From Bradyrhizobium sp. AT1 (GTDB taxonomy: Bacteria > Pseudomonadota > Alphaproteobacteria > Rhizobiales > Xanthobacteraceae), in contig NZ_JXDL01000001.1 in assembly GCF_001590795.1 (NCBI RefSeq), positions 2,603,163-2,667,162 of the forward strand: a stretch of DNA of 64,000 nucleotides, read 5' to 3'. Under the pieces are notes generated by a model, which was not told the origin of the DNA, searched no databases, and saw only the letters and a list, made by a program, of their open reading frames with translations. Position numbers and translations under genes: made by a program. Every line of letters begins with the position of its first letter. Positions within the stretch are counted from its first letter, which is position 1. Shown here in pieces: positions 55,691 to 63,857 of the stretch.

Positions 55691-55698
55691 TTCTAGAA
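55691..55698 (-). promoter_or_regulatory. TTTCTAGAAT element before the first arsR (candidate ArsR site)
   Basis: A TTCTAGAA palindrome 44 bp before the arsR ATG, in the context CATATTTCTAGAATGTTCGAAT. It shares TTTCTAGAAT-N4-GAAT with the element at 55298-55305. Placement over the likely core promoter fits self-repression. Confidence 0.45.
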
Positions 55699-55754
55699 TG
55701 TTCGAATTATCGCGCGGCCGCGGACGAGATTCAAGTTGACGCCTCTCCATTAAA

Positions 55755-55776
55755 TCCATAAATCTGGATATATGGA
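55755..55776 (+). promoter_or_regulatory. TCCATA-N10-TATGGA inverted repeat over the second arsR start codon
   Basis: Arms at 55755-55760 and 55771-55776, with a nested ATCCA/TGGAT pair (55754-55758 and 55765-55769). The right arm includes the ATG at 55772. No Shine-Dalgarno precedes that ATG, so the transcript may be leaderless and the repeat may act as the operator. Confidence 0.4.
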
Positions 55777-56134
55777 AAATGAAGAAGCCGTCCTCGCCCT
55801 CGCGGCCCTGGCCCAGCCGACCCGCCTGGAAGCGTTCCGGACGCTGGTCAGGCACGAGCCCGACGGACTTGCCGCCGGCGATCTCGCCCGCCTGCTGGAG
55901 GTCCCGCAGAACACGCTCTCCGCGCATCTGGCGATCCTGAGCCGGGCGCGCCTCGTCTCGTCCGAGCGGCACAGCCGCTCGATCGTCTACCGCGCCAATC
56001 TCGACGAATTCCGCGACATCGCGGTTTTCCTGCTGCGCGATTGCTGCGGCGGACGCCCCGAAGTCTGCAACCCCGTGGTCGAGACACTGCAATCCTGCTG
56101 CTCGCCGAAACGGAAGGAGCGAAGCCGTGCCTGA
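55772..56134 (+). CDS. arsR: ArsR-family metalloregulator (second, first gene of the arsC-acr3 operon)
   Basis: A 120-residue repressor: AQPTRLEAFRTLVRHEPDGL, the recognition helix VPQNTLSAHLAILSRARLV and wing RHSRSIVYRANL. Cysteines are at the C-terminus: RDCCGGRPEVC and SCCSPKR, a different arrangement from the first ArsR, so the two may sense different metalloid forms. There is no ribosome site before the ATG; an inverted repeat covers the start. Its end overlaps the arsC GTG by 8 bp. Confidence 0.92.
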   Translation: MENEEAVLALAALAQPTRLEAFRTLVRHEPDGLAAGDLARLLEVPQNTLSAHLAILSRARLVSSERHSRSIVYRANLDEFRDIAVFLLRDCCGGRPEVCNPVVETLQSCCSPKRKERSRA

Positions 56135-56654
56135 TCAGATCTACAACGTGTTGTTCCTGTGTACCGGCAATTCGGCCCGATCCATCCTCGCCGAATCGAT
56201 CCTCCGCAAAGACGGCGCCCGCCGCTTTCGGTCCTTCTCCGCCGGCAGCACGCCGAAAGGCGCAGTTCACCCGCTGGCGCTGCGCACGCTCGAGAGCATG
56301 GACTATCCGAGCGACGGAATGCGCTCAAAGAGCTGGCTGGAGTTTGCGGGCGCCGACGCGCCCGTGATGGATTTCGTCTTCACCGTTTGCGACAACGCCG
56401 CCGGCGAGTCGTGCCCGATCTGGCCGGGTCAGCCGATGACGGCGCATTGGGGCATTGAAGACCCCGCTGCGGCCGAAGGTTCGGAGCTGGAGAGGCAGGC
56501 AGCGTTCGTCACGGCCTTCCGCTATCTCAAGAATCGGATCGATACCTTCGTGAACCTGCCGCTGAGGAGCATCGACAAGCTTCCGCTCGGCACCAGGCTG
56601 CGCGAGATCGGCCGCTCCGACGGCGCGACATCCAGCCGAAACGACGTGGCGTGA
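56127..56654 (+). CDS. arsC: Arsenate reductase, thioredoxin-coupled (LMW phosphatase type)
   Basis: Reduces arsenate to arsenite. The 175-residue product has the low-molecular-weight phosphatase P-loop LFLCTGNSARS (Cys, then Arg at CX5R) and a further pair of Cys in TVCDNAAGESCPIWPG, as needed for the intramolecular disulphide cascade resolved by thioredoxin. The C-terminal 30 residues form an added tail. A GTG start is supported by AAGGAG at 56113-56118. It overlaps both neighbours and is made with ArsR and ACR3. Confidence 0.93.
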   Translation: MPDQIYNVLFLCTGNSARSILAESILRKDGARRFRSFSAGSTPKGAVHPLALRTLESMDYPSDGMRSKSWLEFAGADAPVMDFVFTVCDNAAGESCPIWPGQPMTAHWGIEDPAAAEGSELERQAAFVTAFRYLKNRIDTFVNLPLRSIDKLPLGTRLREIGRSDGATSSRNDVA

Positions 56655-57712
56655 CGATGGGCATCTTCGAACGATACCTCACTCTGTGGGTCGCGCTCTG
56701 TATCCTCGTCGGCGTGGCCCTGGGGCACGTCATGCCCGGCTTCTTCGGCACGGTCGCAGCCGCCGAGGTCGCCAAGGTCAACCTGCCGGTCGCAGTGCTG
56801 ATCTGGCTCATGATCGTGCCCATGTTGCTGAAGATCGACTTCGGCTCCCTCGGTCAGGTCCGGGAGCACTGGCGTGGCGTCGGCGTCACCCTTTTCATCA
56901 ATTGGGCCGTGAAGCCGTTCTCGATGGCGCTGCTCGGCTCCTTCTTCATCGGCCACCTCTTCGCGCCGCTGCTGCCGGCCGGCCAGATCTCTTCCTATAT
57001 CGCAGGCCTGATCCTGCTGGCGGCCGCGCCCTGCACCGCGATGGTGTTCGTGTGGTCGAACCTGTGCGAGGGCGAGCCGCACTACACGCTGAGCCAGGTC
57101 GCCCTGAACGATTTGATCATGGTGTTCCTGTTCGCGCCGCTGGTGGGACTGCTGCTCGGCGTGGCATCGATCACCGTCCCCTGGGGGACGTTGCTGCTCT
57201 CCGTCCTGCTTTACATCGTGGTTCCCGTGATCGTCGCACAGCTCTGGCGCAAAGCGTTGCTGCGAAGCGGCGTGGCCGGCTTCGACCGCGTCATGCGGAT
57301 GCTGCAGCCCCTGTCGCTGGTTGCGCTGCTCGCCACATTGGTGCTGCTGTTCGGATTCCAGGGAGAGCAGATCGTCAGGCAGCCGCTCGTCATTGCCATC
57401 CTCGCCGTGCCGATCCTGGTCCAGGTCTATCTCAATGCGGGGCTGGCGTACTGGCTGAGCCGACGATTTGGCGTCGCCTGGTGCGTCGCCGCCCCAGCCG
57501 CCCTCATCGGCGCCAGCAACTTCTTCGAGCTGGCGGTCGCCGCCGCGATCAGCTTGTTCGGCCTGGACTCCGGTGCTGCGCTCGCGACCGTGGTCGGCGT
57601 GCTGGTCGAGGTCCCCGTGATGCTGTCCGTCGTCCGCATCGTCAAGGCGACACGGGGCTGGTATGAAGCCGGCGCTGGCAAGGCTGCCACGGCCCTGGAA
57701 GCGCGCCAGTGA
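56651..57712 (+). CDS. acr3: Arsenite efflux permease ACR3
   Basis: A 353-residue inner-membrane arsenite exporter with ten hydrophobic helices. The conserved Cys that is essential in ACR3 lies in LLAAAPCTAMVFVWSNL, and the conserved Glu in VGVLVEVPVML. The phrase LPVAVLIWLMIVPMLLKIDF is typical of the family. It is distinct from the 12-helix ArsB. Its start overlaps the arsC stop by 4 bp. It removes the arsenite formed by the two reductases beside it. Confidence 0.95.
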   Translation: MTMGIFERYLTLWVALCILVGVALGHVMPGFFGTVAAAEVAKVNLPVAVLIWLMIVPMLLKIDFGSLGQVREHWRGVGVTLFINWAVKPFSMALLGSFFIGHLFAPLLPAGQISSYIAGLILLAAAPCTAMVFVWSNLCEGEPHYTLSQVALNDLIMVFLFAPLVGLLLGVASITVPWGTLLLSVLLYIVVPVIVAQLWRKALLRSGVAGFDRVMRMLQPLSLVALLATLVLLFGFQGEQIVRQPLVIAILAVPILVQVYLNAGLAYWLSRRFGVAWCVAAPAALIGASNFFELAVAAAISLFGLDSGAALATVVGVLVEVPVMLSVVRIVKATRGWYEAGAGKAATALEARQ

Positions 57713-57729
57713 GTCGCGGAGAACCGATC

Positions 57730-58131
57730 ATGAGCGTCACGATCTATCACAACCCCGCCTGCGGCACCTCGCGCAATACGCTGGCGATGATCCGGCAGAG
57801 CGGCGTCGAGCCCGTCGTCGTCGAGTATCTGAAGACGCCGCCCTCGCGGGAGACGCTCAAGGAGCTGATCGCGGGGCTGGGCATTCCGGTCCGCGCGCTG
57901 CTGCGCGAGAAGGGAACACCGTACAGGGAGCTCGGCCTCGACGATCCCAAATGGTCCGACGACGAGCTGATCGACCACATGCTCGCCCATCCCATCCTGA
58001 TCAACCGTCCGATCGTGGTGACGCCGAAGGGCACACGCTTGTGCCGCCCATCGGAAGCGGTCATCGATCTCCTCGATCATCCCGTCGGCCGTTTCGTGAA
58101 GGAAGACGGCGAAGTGGTGGAAGCGCGATAG
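57730..58131 (+). CDS. arsC: Arsenate reductase, glutaredoxin-coupled (ArsC/Spx fold)
   Basis: A 133-residue arsenate reductase of the E. coli plasmid R773 type. The catalytic Cys is in YHNPACGTSRNT, and the arginines expected to bind arsenate are in LREKG, INRPIVV and LCRPSE. It uses glutaredoxin and glutathione, unlike the upstream LMW-phosphatase enzyme. The ATG at 57730 after CGGAGA is chosen over an upstream GTG at 57709 that overlaps acr3. It is the last gene of the operon. Confidence 0.94.
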   Translation: MSVTIYHNPACGTSRNTLAMIRQSGVEPVVVEYLKTPPSRETLKELIAGLGIPVRALLREKGTPYRELGLDDPKWSDDELIDHMLAHPILINRPIVVTPKGTRLCRPSEAVIDLLDHPVGRFVKEDGEVVEAR

Positions 58132-58189
58132 GGCCACATCGTCTTCTCTCGCAGTGCTGCGCTCCGTTCGCGGACGACATCTCGCGACG

Positions 58190-61100
58190 CTACTCCGCCG
58201 CTTGCGACGCGCGCAGGCCGTTCACCGTTTCCACGGCGGCCTCGTCCGCGAGCGCCGGCTGCTCGCCCTCGGGCAGTCCCCGCCCCTTCACCAGCCCGAA
58301 GATCGCGGGGATCACGATCAGGGTCAGCAGCGTCGATGAGATCATGCCGCCGATCATCGGCAGCGCGATGCGCTGCATGATCTCCGATCCCGTTCCGGTG
58401 CTCCACATGATCGGCAGCAGGCCCGCCATGATGGCCACCACGGTCATCATCTTGGGCCGGACGCGCTCGACGGCGCCCACCATGATGGCCTCGTGGAGAT
58501 CGCGTCGGGTGAAGACGCGGCCCTCGATGTTGCGCCTTGCCTTCATCTCGGCCAGTGCGTGGTCGAGATAGATCAGCATCACGACGCCAGTCTCCGCGGC
58601 GACACCGGCGAGCGCGATGAAGCCGACAGCGACCGCGACCGACAGGTTGAAGCCGAACCACCACATCATCCAGATGCCGCCGACCAGCGCGAACGGCAGC
58701 GACAGCATCACGATCAGCGTCTCGGTCATCGCCCTGAAGTTCAGGTACAGCAGCAGGAAGATGATCGTGAGCGTCACGGGAACGACGATCTTGAGCCGCG
58801 CCGCCGCGCGCTGCAGATATTCGTACTGGCCGCTCCAGACCACGTAGGTGCCTGCCGGGAACTGAATGCTCTCCGTCACCGCGCGTTGCGCGTCAGCGAC
58901 GTAGCTGCCGATGTCGCGGTCGCGGATGTCGACATAGATGTAGGTCGCGAGCTGGCCGTTCTCGGTGCGGATCGAGGTCGGACCGCGCGCCGGCTCGACC
59001 TTGGCGACCTCGCCGAGCGGCACCGCGCCGCCCGCCGGCATCGGCACCAGGATATCGCTGGCGATCGCCTTGGGATTGTCGCGGAGGTCGCGCGGGTAGC
59101 GCATGTTCACGGTGAAGCGCTGCCGGCCCTCCACGGTCGTCGTCACCGTCTGGCCGCCGAGCGCGGCGGCGATGGTGTCCTGCACGTCCTGGATCAGGAT
59201 GCCGTAGCGGGCGAGCGCCTCGCGGTCCGGCACGATCTCGAGATAATAGCCGCCGATGCCGCGCTCGGCATAGGCCGATGACGTGCCCGGAACCGTCTTG
59301 ATCACGCGTTCGACCTGCCGCGCCAGGCGGTCGATCTCGACGAGATCGGTGCCCATGACCTTGACGCCGACAGGCGTGCGGATGCCGGTGGAGAGCATGT
59401 CGATGCGCGCCTTGATCGGCATGGTCCAGGCGTTGGAGACGCCGGGAAACTGCAGCGCCTTGTCCATCTCAGCGATCAGGCTGTCGACGGTGACCTCCGG
59501 ACGCCATTGCTCCTTCGGCTTCAGGTTGACCACCGTCTCGAACATCTCGGTTGGCGCCGGGTCGGTCGCGGTCGCGGCCCGCCCCGCCTTGCCATAGACC
59601 GAGGCGACTTCGGGGAACGACTTGATGATGCGGTCCTGGGTCTGCATCAGCTCGGCCGCCTTGGTGACGGAAATGCCGGGCAGCGTGGTCGGCATGTAGA
59701 GCAGCGTGCCCTCGTTCAACGTCGGCATGAACTCGGTGCCGAGCCGGCTAGCCGGCCATGCGGTGACGGCGAGAATGGCGACCGAGGCGAGGATCACCGC
59801 CATCTTGGCGCGCAGCACGCCCTTGATCACGGGCCGGTAGATCCAGATCAGGAATCGATTGATGACGTTCCTGCTCTCCGGCACGATTTTGCCGCGCACG
59901 AAGATCACCATCAGCGCCGGCACGAGCGTCACGGACAACAGAGCCGCCGCCGCCATCGAGAACGTCTTGGTGAAGGCGAGCGGGCTGAACAGCCGCCCCT
60001 CCTGCGATTCCAGCGTGAAGATCGGCATGAACGACACGGTGATGATCAAGAGGCTGAAGAACAGCGCAGGACCGACTTCGGACGCCGCATCGATCAGGAT
60101 CTGCACACGCGATTGGCCGGGCTCGGCGCGTTCGAGATGCTTGTGGGCGTTCTCGATCATGACGATGGCGGCATCCACCATGGCGCCGATCGCAATCGCG
60201 ATGCCGCCCAGGCTCATGATGTTCGAGCCGAGGCCGAGCAGCTTCATGGCGCCGAACGCCATCAGCACGCCGACCGGCAGCATCAGGATCGCGACCAGCG
60301 CGCTGCGGACGTGGAGCAGAAACACGATACAGACCAACGCGACGACGACGCTCTCCTCGAACAGCGTGTGCTTGAGCGTGTCGATGGCCGCGTAGATCAG
60401 GCTGGAGCGGTCATAGACCGGAACGATCTCGACCGATTTCGGCAGGCTGCTCGCGATCTCCTTGAAGCGCTTCTTGACGTTCTCGATGACGTCAAGGGCG
60501 TTGACGCCGAAGCGCTGCAGCACGATGCCGCTTGCGACCTCGCCCTCGCCGTTCAGCTCGGTGATGCCCCGGCGCTCGTCCGGCCCGAGCTCGACATGGG
60601 CGACGTCGCGGAGCAGCACCGGCGTGCCGCCAGAGGTCTTCAGCACGATGTTGCCGAGATCGTTGATGCTCTTGATGTAGCCCTTGCCGCGGATGACGTA
60701 TTCGAACTCGGCGAGCTCGACGGTGCGCCCGCCGACATCGGCGTTGCTGGCGCGGATCGCGTCACGGATCTTCTGCATGCTGATGCCGCGGTCGCGCATC
60801 CGCTGCGGATCGAGCACCACGTTGTACTGCTTGACGAAGCCGCCGATGCCGGCGACCTCGGCGACGCCTTCGGCCTTGGCCAGCGCGAACTTCAGGTTCC
60901 AGTCCTGGATCGTGCGGGTGTCCGCCAGATTCAACTCTTTCGATACCACCGCGTACTGGTAGACCCAGCCGACGCCGGTCGCATCGGGCCCGATGGTCGG
61001 GCTGACGCCGGCGGGCAGCCGCGACGCCGCGCCGTTCAAAAACTCCAGGACGCGCGAGCGCGCCCAGTAGATGTCGGTGCCGTCCTCGAAGATCACGTAG

Positions 61101-61378
61101 ACGAACGACACGCCGAAGAACGAGAAGCCGCGCACGACCTTCGACTTCGGCACGGTCAGCATCGCCGTGGTCAGGGGATAGGTGACCTGGTCCTCGATCA
61201 CCTGCGGCGCCTGGCCGGGATATTCGGTGTAGACGATGACCTGGGTGTCCGAGAGATCCGGGATCGCATCGAGCGGCAGATGGATCAGCGCGTAGAAGCC
61301 GGCCGCGGCCGCAAAACCGGTACCGAACAGCACCAACAGCAAATTGCGCGCCGACCAGGCAATGATGCGGGCGATCAT
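58190..61378 (-). CDS. cusA: Heavy-metal efflux RND pump CusA/CzcA
   Basis: A 1062-residue inner-membrane RND transporter of the monovalent Cu/Ag branch. The membrane proton-relay region is seen as GAMVDAAIVMIENAHKHLE in helix 4, and the second half has FIALAGVAAETGVVMLIYL. The periplasmic metal-path segment RIDMLSTGI, typical for CusA, retains its Met, and TEMFETVVNLKP another. The first segment begins IAWSARNLLLVLFG and the DAIPDLSDTQVIV stretch is as in CusA. It overlaps cusB by 4 bp. No outer-membrane factor (CusC) is present in the window. Confidence 0.94.
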   Translation of the reverse strand: MIARIIAWSARNLLLVLFGTGFAAAAGFYALIHLPLDAIPDLSDTQVIVYTEYPGQAPQVIEDQVTYPLTTAMLTVPKSKVVRGFSFFGVSFVYVIFEDGTDIYWARSRVLEFLNGAASRLPAGVSPTIGPDATGVGWVYQYAVVSKELNLADTRTIQDWNLKFALAKAEGVAEVAGIGGFVKQYNVVLDPQRMRDRGISMQKIRDAIRASNADVGGRTVELAEFEYVIRGKGYIKSINDLGNIVLKTSGGTPVLLRDVAHVELGPDERRGITELNGEGEVASGIVLQRFGVNALDVIENVKKRFKEIASSLPKSVEIVPVYDRSSLIYAAIDTLKHTLFEESVVVALVCIVFLLHVRSALVAILMLPVGVLMAFGAMKLLGLGSNIMSLGGIAIAIGAMVDAAIVMIENAHKHLERAEPGQSRVQILIDAASEVGPALFFSLLIITVSFMPIFTLESQEGRLFSPLAFTKTFSMAAAALLSVTLVPALMVIFVRGKIVPESRNVINRFLIWIYRPVIKGVLRAKMAVILASVAILAVTAWPASRLGTEFMPTLNEGTLLYMPTTLPGISVTKAAELMQTQDRIIKSFPEVASVYGKAGRAATATDPAPTEMFETVVNLKPKEQWRPEVTVDSLIAEMDKALQFPGVSNAWTMPIKARIDMLSTGIRTPVGVKVMGTDLVEIDRLARQVERVIKTVPGTSSAYAERGIGGYYLEIVPDREALARYGILIQDVQDTIAAALGGQTVTTTVEGRQRFTVNMRYPRDLRDNPKAIASDILVPMPAGGAVPLGEVAKVEPARGPTSIRTENGQLATYIYVDIRDRDIGSYVADAQRAVTESIQFPAGTYVVWSGQYEYLQRAAARLKIVVPVTLTIIFLLLYLNFRAMTETLIVMLSLPFALVGGIWMMWWFGFNLSVAVAVGFIALAGVAAETGVVMLIYLDHALAEMKARRNIEGRVFTRRDLHEAIMVGAVERVRPKMMTVVAIMAGLLPIMWSTGTGSEIMQRIALPMIGGMISSTLLTLIVIPAIFGLVKGRGLPEGEQPALADEAAVETVNGLRASQAAE

Positions 61379-62793
61379 TTGTGCTCTCCCGCGGCATGGC
61401 CGGGTTCGGACGCCGGCGGCGCTCCTTCCGCAAAGCCCTTGAGCGCGGCCTTCAGATTGCTTTCCGCATCGATCAGGAAGTTGGCGGAGGTGACCACTGC
61501 CTCGCCGTCCGCGAGTCCGTCGCGCACCTCGATATAGCCGCCGCCGCGGCGGCCAAGCTTCACCTCGCGCGGCTCGAAGCGCCCCGCGCCCTTGTCGACG
61601 AGAACGGCCTGGCGCGTGCCGGTGTCGAGCACCGAGCTGTCCTGGATCGCCAGCACGGGCGCGGGATCGGCCGTGTCGATGTCGGCATCGACATACATGT
61701 CAGGCAGCAGCGCTGCATCTGGGTTGGCGAGCTCGATGCGAACGCGCACCGTTCGGGTGTCGCGATTGACCTGCGGATAGACCACGGCGATCCTGCCGCT
61801 GAATACGCGGTCGGGATAGCTGCGCGCGCGCACCGTGACGCCCTGCCCGACCGCAACGTTGCCGAGGTCGCGCTCGGCGACGTCGACCAGCGCCCAAACC
61901 AGCGAGATGTCCGCGATCCGAAACAGCACGTCGCCGGGATTGGCGCGCATGCCTTCGATCGCGCTGCGTTCGAGCACGATGCCGTCGCGCGGCGCCGACC
62001 AATGCACGGTGACGGGCGCGACCCGCGTCCGCTCCATCTCGGCGATGACTTGCTCGGGGACGTCGAGATTGACCAGCCGCTGCCGTGAGCCGCGGCCGTA
62101 CACCTCGACGCCTCCCGTGGTTTTAGAGGTGATCGTCGCGAGATATTCAGCCGCGGCGGAGGCGACCGCGGAACTGTAGATCTCCATCAGTGGCTGGCCC
62201 GCTTTCACGCGCGTGCCTGTGGTGACGTCAGCGACCTTCTGCACGAAACTCTCGGCGCGCATCGCGATCACCGACACGCGGCGCTCGTCGAGCTGGATGG
62301 TGCCGGGCGCCTTGACCGCGACGTGGATCGCGCGCCGTTCGACCGGCTCGGATTTCACGCCGGTGCGCTGGATCTTGCCCGGCGAGAGTTTTACCGTGCC
62401 GTCGTCGACCTCCTCGCCTTCGTAGACTGGGACATAGTTCATCCCCATCGGATCCTTCTTCGGCACCGGCGAGGTGTCGGGCAGGCCCATGGGATTGCGG
62501 TAGTAGAGGATCTTTCGCGAGGACGCGGCCTGGGCCGGCTTCGGGGCGGCTGCGGCTCGATCGTCGTCGAAAACCGGCAGATAGTCCTGGCCGTGGTCAT
62601 TCTTCTTCGGAGCAGCGGACCAGAATGGCGCGCCGCTGGGATCGCGGTAGTAGAGCGGAGTTCGGTCCGCCGGTACCGCAGCCGGGGTCACTTCCGCACG
62701 AACGAACCAGCTCCGCTCGTTCGAGGACCAGGTCACGCCCGCAGCGAGGCCACCGCCGAGGGCGAGAATCGTCAGGAGACGCAGCGTCTTCAT
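61375..62793 (-). CDS. cusB: Efflux RND periplasmic adaptor CusB with two heavy-metal-binding-like motifs
   Basis: A 472-residue membrane-fusion protein with an N-terminal signal or anchor. Two copies of a heavy-metal-binding motif follow: LYYRDPSGAPFWSAAPKKND (about 47-66) and the canonical LYYRNPMGLPDTSPVPKKDP ending MGMNYVPVYEG (about 96-126). The first copy lacks the Met residues that bind Cu(I) or Ag(I). Barrel-sandwich and beta-barrel parts follow (QKVADVTTGTRVKAGQPLMEI; ALVDVAERDLGNVAVGQGV). The C-terminal tail is short and His/Glu-containing. It passes metal to CusA and links it to an outer-membrane channel. Confidence 0.93.
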   Translation of the reverse strand: MKTLRLLTILALGGGLAAGVTWSSNERSWFVRAEVTPAAVPADRTPLYYRDPSGAPFWSAAPKKNDHGQDYLPVFDDDRAAAAPKPAQAASSRKILYYRNPMGLPDTSPVPKKDPMGMNYVPVYEGEEVDDGTVKLSPGKIQRTGVKSEPVERRAIHVAVKAPGTIQLDERRVSVIAMRAESFVQKVADVTTGTRVKAGQPLMEIYSSAVASAAAEYLATITSKTTGGVEVYGRGSRQRLVNLDVPEQVIAEMERTRVAPVTVHWSAPRDGIVLERSAIEGMRANPGDVLFRIADISLVWALVDVAERDLGNVAVGQGVTVRARSYPDRVFSGRIAVVYPQVNRDTRTVRVRIELANPDAALLPDMYVDADIDTADPAPVLAIQDSSVLDTGTRQAVLVDKGAGRFEPREVKLGRRGGGYIEVRDGLADGEAVVTSANFLIDAESNLKAALKGFAEGAPPASEPGHAAGEHK

Positions 62794-62872
62794 GGTGTGT
62801 CTTCGCGCGGCGAGCGCGCGTCCATGTGAATGGGAAGAGGAAGGTCGGACGCCGCGGGCGGCGTCCGCACGC

Positions 62873-63265
62873 TCACTTGATCGCCGTGACGATCACCTTG
62901 CCGGTGACGGTCTCGGCCTCGCCCTGCACCTTGGCCGACAGCGTGACCTGGTAACGGCCGGCCATTGGCAGGTCGGTCCTGAAGGCGTAGACGCCCGGCT
63001 CCTGCGACGGCAGCGGCGCGACGGCAGATTCCATCTCGGCCATCCCGTCCGGGGCCATGTCGACACGGGTATTGAAGATGACGGCGTCCGCCACCGGCTT
63101 GCCGGTCTGCTTGTTGGTGAGGCGTACCGAGAGCGTGACGTCGTCGCCCTTCTTCATTTGCGCGGTGACGGGCTCGAAGGCGTAGTCGCCGGCGCCCGCC
63201 ATCGCGGCGGAAGCGGCAAGCGAAAGGGTGGCGGCGAGCGCCGCTGTGCTGAATTTGGCAAACAT
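62873..63265 (-). CDS. Exported YtkA/FixH-like protein
   Basis: A 130-residue periplasmic protein with a signal peptide (about 1-23, ending SAAMAGAGD). The mature part is a single beta-sandwich: KKGDDVTLSVRLTNKQTGKPV, FNTRVDMAPDGMAEMES and GVYAFRTDLPMAGRYQVTLSA (quoted in part). This fits the YtkA-like/FixH group, where Met-rich stretches such as MAPDGMAEM may bind copper. It lies between the Cys/Met-rich protein and CusB on the same strand, so a periplasmic copper-handling role is likely by context. Confidence 0.8.
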   Translation of the reverse strand: MFAKFSTAALAATLSLAASAAMAGAGDYAFEPVTAQMKKGDDVTLSVRLTNKQTGKPVADAVIFNTRVDMAPDGMAEMESAVAPLPSQEPGVYAFRTDLPMAGRYQVTLSAKVQGEAETVTGKVIVTAIK

Positions 63266-63365
63266 TGTGCTGTCCTCATGATCTGATCTTTCGCCGTGGC
63301 GCAGCAAGCGCGCACGTCAGTCCTCGCGCGCGGGGATGCCGCACGCGTTTTTGGGCTTGGCGAGA

Positions 63366-63731
63366 TCAGATTCGAGGAGGCCGGAAGGGAGGACTGCTGC
63401 TGCTGACAGAGACGACCTGATCCTCAGGGAGGGTCATCTTGCTCGCCGCGACGGCGAAATGCCCGAAGACGACGGGCCTGATGTCATCGAGCGCAACGAG
63501 CCCGCCGACGCAGCAGAAGCCCATCCCACATTTGTAACCGCCCGTGTTGGAAGCCGGTGCCTTCATGTCGGGGCAGCAATCATCCATCGACATGTCGGCG
63601 GCGACGGCCATCTGCATGGTCGCGTGCGTGTCGTCCGACGACATCGCAAGGCTTGATGCGGACACGCCAACCGGCAGCATCGCCAAGGAGATGGCGATGG
63701 CAAATGCCAGGATGGTACGGACGAACCGCAT
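63366..63731 (-). CDS. Exported Cys/Met-rich small protein of the metal-efflux operon
   Basis: A 121-residue protein with a signal peptide (VRTILAFAIAISLAMLPVGV). Residues about 30-75 are rich in Met and Cys: ATMQMAVAADMSMDDCCPDM and YKCGMGFCCVGG. Such clusters suit periplasmic Cu(I) binding. No family name can be given with confidence. It is the first gene of the YtkA-CusB-CusA strand run, 100 bp before the YtkA-like gene, and a perfect FNR/FixK box lies 69 bp upstream of its ATG. Confidence 0.75.
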   Translation of the reverse strand: MRFVRTILAFAIAISLAMLPVGVSASSLAMSSDDTHATMQMAVAADMSMDDCCPDMKAPASNTGGYKCGMGFCCVGGLVALDDIRPVVFGHFAVAASKMTLPEDQVVSVSSSSPPFRPPRI

Positions 63732-63799
63732 CGATATCGAATTCCCTTTCGGAGACGGACCGCTTCCTCGATACCATATACCAATGCCAACGGCGCTTG

Positions 63800-63813
63800 T
63801 TGATCCGGATCAA
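63800..63813 (-). promoter_or_regulatory. Perfect FNR/FixK box TTGATCCGGATCAA
   Basis: A perfect 14-bp palindrome of the anaerobox form TTGAT-N4-ATCAA. Downstream on the minus strand, TATGGT at 63778-63773 lies 28.5 bp from the centre, close to the class II promoter arrangement (site near -40.5). It is 69 bp before the Cys/Met-rich gene. The gene on the other side ends at 63858 on the same strand, so this operon is the only likely target. Confidence 0.65.
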
Positions 63814-63857
63814 GCATTCGTGAGGGAGGGACCGGCCCGCACCGCCGCCTCCCCGGC

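Noticed and set aside
59507..61537. A 676-codon plus-strand frame opposite cusA
   Set aside because: A shadow of the RND pump gene, with Asp/Arg/His-rich sequence and no motif.
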